Assembly: GCA_024256245.1 (NCBI GenBank) | Contig: JAKLZD010000085.1 | Location: 1 to 15,183, forward strand | Length of the DNA: 15,183 bases | Direction: 5' to 3' | Source: Candidatus Methylarchaceae archaeon HK01M | Lineage (GTDB): Archaea > Thermoproteota > Nitrososphaeria > Nitrososphaerales > JACAEJ01 | Shown here: positions 13,639 to 15,183 of the stretch, piece after piece | Position numbering within the stretch: position 1 is the first letter of the stretch | Layout of the letters: every line of letters begins with the position of its first letter | Position numbers and translations under genes: made by a program | Notes under the pieces: model-generated | The model's database searches: none | What the model saw: the letters and a program-made list of their open reading frames with translations, nothing else | Told to the model about the DNA's origin: nothing

Positions 13639-14826
13639 CTATATTTTCTTATCATACCTATCTGATAGCTCCCTTATGACTTCTACAATCAATGGTGATG
13701 GCGCATCTGTTTTAATCCCTTTTGGATTTATTACAGTCCTAGTTGCTTTGAAACCCCTTGCCTTTATAGAATCCATTATTTTATTTAAGCTTGGTGTGAC
13801 AACTTGAAGATCGTCGGCTATCTTGTCAGGTATATAATATGTAGGAGGCATCTCTACTTCATCCATAGCCATTTCTATCATCTTTTTACACCTTTTGGAT
13901 AAATCGATGTTCATATTTAGTGAATATGATAAGAATTTATGATCGTGAATCTCTTTTAGCCAGAGTGGTCCAGCAATTTTAAACTTTTTCCCACACTCTT
14001 CACAGTTATCATTTATAACTAAGCTTGCTCTTCTATTTCCACATTTAAAGCAATGGAGTATATATCCTAAGCTTCCCATAGATTCATCGGCATAACTCGC
14101 CCCTGAAGATATAGTAACAAAAATGCGAATATAATGCCTTGTGCTATGTGAAAATATTGGATGGATACCAATATTCAACCTCATAGCCGAATGTGCCAAC
14201 GCACCTAGCAATAGCCTAATCCCTATCTCATGGCAATATTTTGTTCTGAGAGAATGGCCAAAGTACTTTCTAGCAGCAACATTTGGATATAGGCCACATA
14301 AAACAGCTGTATCTGTAGCAGTTATAGAAACCATCCCTTCATCTCTAACTGCCCTTATAGCACAATCTAGATAGGGTGCAGGAGACCCAAAGGGATCGAT
14401 ATCTACTATTTCGAACCTTTCTCTAGGAGTGGAGTGTTCTATCAAAAAATGGCATGCATCTTGTATAGAGAAGGAGCATTTGTTATATACTCCATTGATC
14501 TCAGCAGATGACTTTGCATATTCTATAGCTATTGGATTGAGATCGTTCATGAACACTTTATCCACTTCAGGCACTTCAACAGCTACTCTTACACCCCTTG
14601 CTCCCACACTTGCCAATGAGTCTGCCATCTTGACGTATTCTGAAAACCTTCTTGTCATAGCCTTGTAGATAATTATCGACAGATCTCTATTCAACTTCGC
14701 TTGAATGTTATAAAATGCTGGCATCTTGGGTATTAAATCGGATCCTATAGAAACTTTTGGTACTAAAAGAACAGTCTTACCTTCTACTACCTTAACTGAT
14801 TGATTGAAAATACTCAAAAAATTCAC
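13639..14826 (-). CDS. trm1: tRNA (guanine26-N2)-dimethyltransferase Trm1
   Basis: Uses two SAM molecules to convert G26 of tRNA to N2,N2-dimethylguanosine, which prevents misfolding at the D-stem/anticodon-stem junction. The 395-residue length is typical of archaeal Trm1. AFYNIQAKLNRDLS (37-50) matches the FYNP..NRDLS family block, though the usual proline is replaced by I. The SAM fold includes the VGARGVRVA segment (74-82, motif I), NDLNP (94-98), and the active-site DIDPFGSP (142-149). SITATDTAVLCG (167-178) and the HxxxRHY block near 227-232 are also typical. A zinc-binding C-terminal element is intact: C259, C262, C275 and C278. The start is a GTG; a TATA-like TTTAAAAT (14850-14857) is centred 27 bases upstream, fitting a leaderless transcript. 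Confidence 0.96.
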   Translation of the reverse strand: MNFLSIFNQSVKVVEGKTVLLVPKVSIGSDLIPKMPAFYNIQAKLNRDLSIIIYKAMTRRFSEYVKMADSLASVGARGVRVAVEVPEVDKVFMNDLNPIAIEYAKSSAEINGVYNKCSFSIQDACHFLIEHSTPRERFEIVDIDPFGSPAPYLDCAIRAVRDEGMVSITATDTAVLCGLYPNVAARKYFGHSLRTKYCHEIGIRLLLGALAHSAMRLNIGIHPIFSHSTRHYIRIFVTISSGASYADESMGSLGYILHCFKCGNRRASLVINDNCEECGKKFKIAGPLWLKEIHDHKFLSYSLNMNIDLSKRCKKMIEMAMDEVEMPPTYYIPDKIADDLQVVTPSLNKIMDSIKARGFKATRTVINPKGIKTDAPSPLIVEVIRELSDRYDKKI

Positions 14827-14900
14827 TCCAGATTAACTTATCACTTATTATTTTAAACTAATCGAAGGACAAGAGTATAATTTATACCTTCTTACTATGC
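14827..14900 (-). promoter_or_regulatory. trm1 promoter region
   Basis: TTTAAAAT on the minus strand (14850-14857) lies 27 bases before the GTG start, the normal distance for a leaderless archaeal gene. The rest of the interval is AT-rich and shows no repeat. Confidence 0.45.
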
Positions 14901-15032
14901 TCAATCATGTTCGAATTTAGGCTTTATCTGTACGCTTATCATCAATTCTTCCAGAGCCGTGGTCACGAAGTTATCCTTGACTATTATCTGGCATGTACTA
15001 GGAAATGATTCACAGAAAAGATATAAAATCAT
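14901..15032 (-). CDS. possible 43-residue micro-protein upstream of trm1 (doubtful)
   Basis: An ATG-started frame of 43 codons on the minus strand, encoding a product with the core QIIVKDNFVTTALEELMISV and a tail IKPKFEHD. The residue mix looks protein-like (a strand-helix-strand pattern), and the gene would lie in the same direction as trm1, 74 bases upstream of it. Against it: no ribosome site, only a weak TATA candidate, and it is short enough to be chance. I recognise no family. Confidence 0.28.
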   Translation of the reverse strand: MILYLFCESFPSTCQIIVKDNFVTTALEELMISVQIKPKFEHD

Positions 15033-15146
15033 GATAGGTTAAACTAATGAATTCTTTCATTTTGTAAATATAGTAAATACATATAATCACTGTATACGCA
15101 TCATGTATATATTATGACCCTTCCCCTTTACATGTGGGGTGATAAG
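15033..15146. promoter_or_regulatory. AT-rich leader and promoter of the gene at 15147
   Basis: TATATATT at 15106-15113 is a plus-strand TATA candidate; it predicts a transcript start near 15135 and a leader of about 12 bases. GGGGTGAT (15136-15143) is a good Shine-Dalgarno match just before the ATG at 15147. CCCC at 15123-15126 could pair with the GGGG of that site, but lies outside the predicted transcript. Nothing else stands out. Confidence 0.45.
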
Positions 15147-15183
15147 ATGGATAAGAAAGGTAGAGATTGGATGGGGCTCGGTT
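15147..15183 (+). CDS. start of a gene cut by the window edge, product unknown
   Basis: Only twelve codons are visible (MDKKGRDWMGLG), too few for assignment. The start is supported by a Shine-Dalgarno match (GGGGTGAT) ending three bases before the ATG and by a TATA candidate about 37 bases upstream. In-frame ATGs at 15114 and 15132 would extend the protein by eleven or five residues; the first overlaps the TATA region and is unlikely. The frame stays open to the window end. Confidence 0.5.
   Translation, partial: MDKKGRDWMGLG

Noticed and set aside
14901..14925. TTCGAAT resembling a tRNA T-loop
   Set aside because: No flanking acceptor, D or anticodon stems could be paired around it on either strand.
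15123..15139. CCCC/GGGG hairpin that could hide the Shine-Dalgarno site of the gene at 15147
   Set aside because: Only four base pairs, and the CCCC half lies upstream of the predicted transcript start, so an RNA switch is not supported.

Overview
The window is chromosomal DNA from an archaeon, most likely of the TACK branch and plausibly a member of or relative of the Nitrososphaeria/Aigarchaeota. The support is its gene set: a crenarchaeal/thaumarchaeal-looking family B DNA polymerase, an archaeal Nop5-fibrillarin pair, RtcB, Trm1, an archaeal/eukaryotic-type tRNA methylthiotransferase, a TrmB-family regulator fused to CBS domains, and an FtsZ/tubulin-fold protein with a degenerate catalytic loop. 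Many genes have a TATA-like element centred about 23-30 bases before the start codon and no Shine-Dalgarno motif, as expected of leaderless archaeal transcripts. Base composition is moderately AT-rich by eye. The phylum call is an inference; the domain call is secure.

Layout. 1-1280 (minus): N-terminal part of a family B DNA polymerase, cut by the window edge. 1343-1711 (plus): a small multi-pass membrane protein, divergent from the polymerase. 1956-3416 (minus): RNA ligase RtcB, with a start-less coding-like relic behind it. 3557-4894 (plus): malic enzyme. 4903-6452 (minus): a two-gene unit of a 74-residue membrane protein followed by the tRNA t6A37 methylthiotransferase. 6670-7731 (plus): the FtsZ/tubulin-like protein. 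7807-8493 (minus): a PHP-domain phosphoesterase. 8649-10551 (plus): the nop5-flpA operon, closed by a T-tract. 10622-10729 (minus): a 35-codon gene whose product looks like a C2H2 zinc finger with both cysteines replaced by tyrosine. 10795-12015 (minus): the TrmB-like/CBS regulator. 12110-12853 (plus): an AT-rich SAM-dependent methyltransferase, separated from the regulator by an intergenic region holding a perfect 8-bp inverted repeat. 12854-13199: no confident gene, but a local GC-rich island. 13200-13472 (plus): a 90-residue hypothetical protein. 13639-14826 (minus): Trm1. 14827-15146: mostly non-coding with one doubtful micro-ORF. 15147 onward (plus): the first codons of another gene.

Functionally, much of the window concerns RNA maturation: tRNA ligation (RtcB), t6A37 methylthiolation, C/D-guided 2'-O-methylation (Nop5 and fibrillarin) and G26 dimethylation (Trm1). 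DNA replication, central carbon metabolism and a cytoskeletal-type protein are interspersed. Genes are mostly single units with their own promoters; only the membrane-protein/methylthiotransferase pair and nop5-flpA look co-transcribed. The least explained items are the degenerate tubulin-fold protein, the cysteine-less finger micro-protein, the regulator/methyltransferase divergon with its palindrome, and the GC island at about 12890-13106. I saw no CRISPR array, complete insertion sequence, tRNA or rRNA gene.
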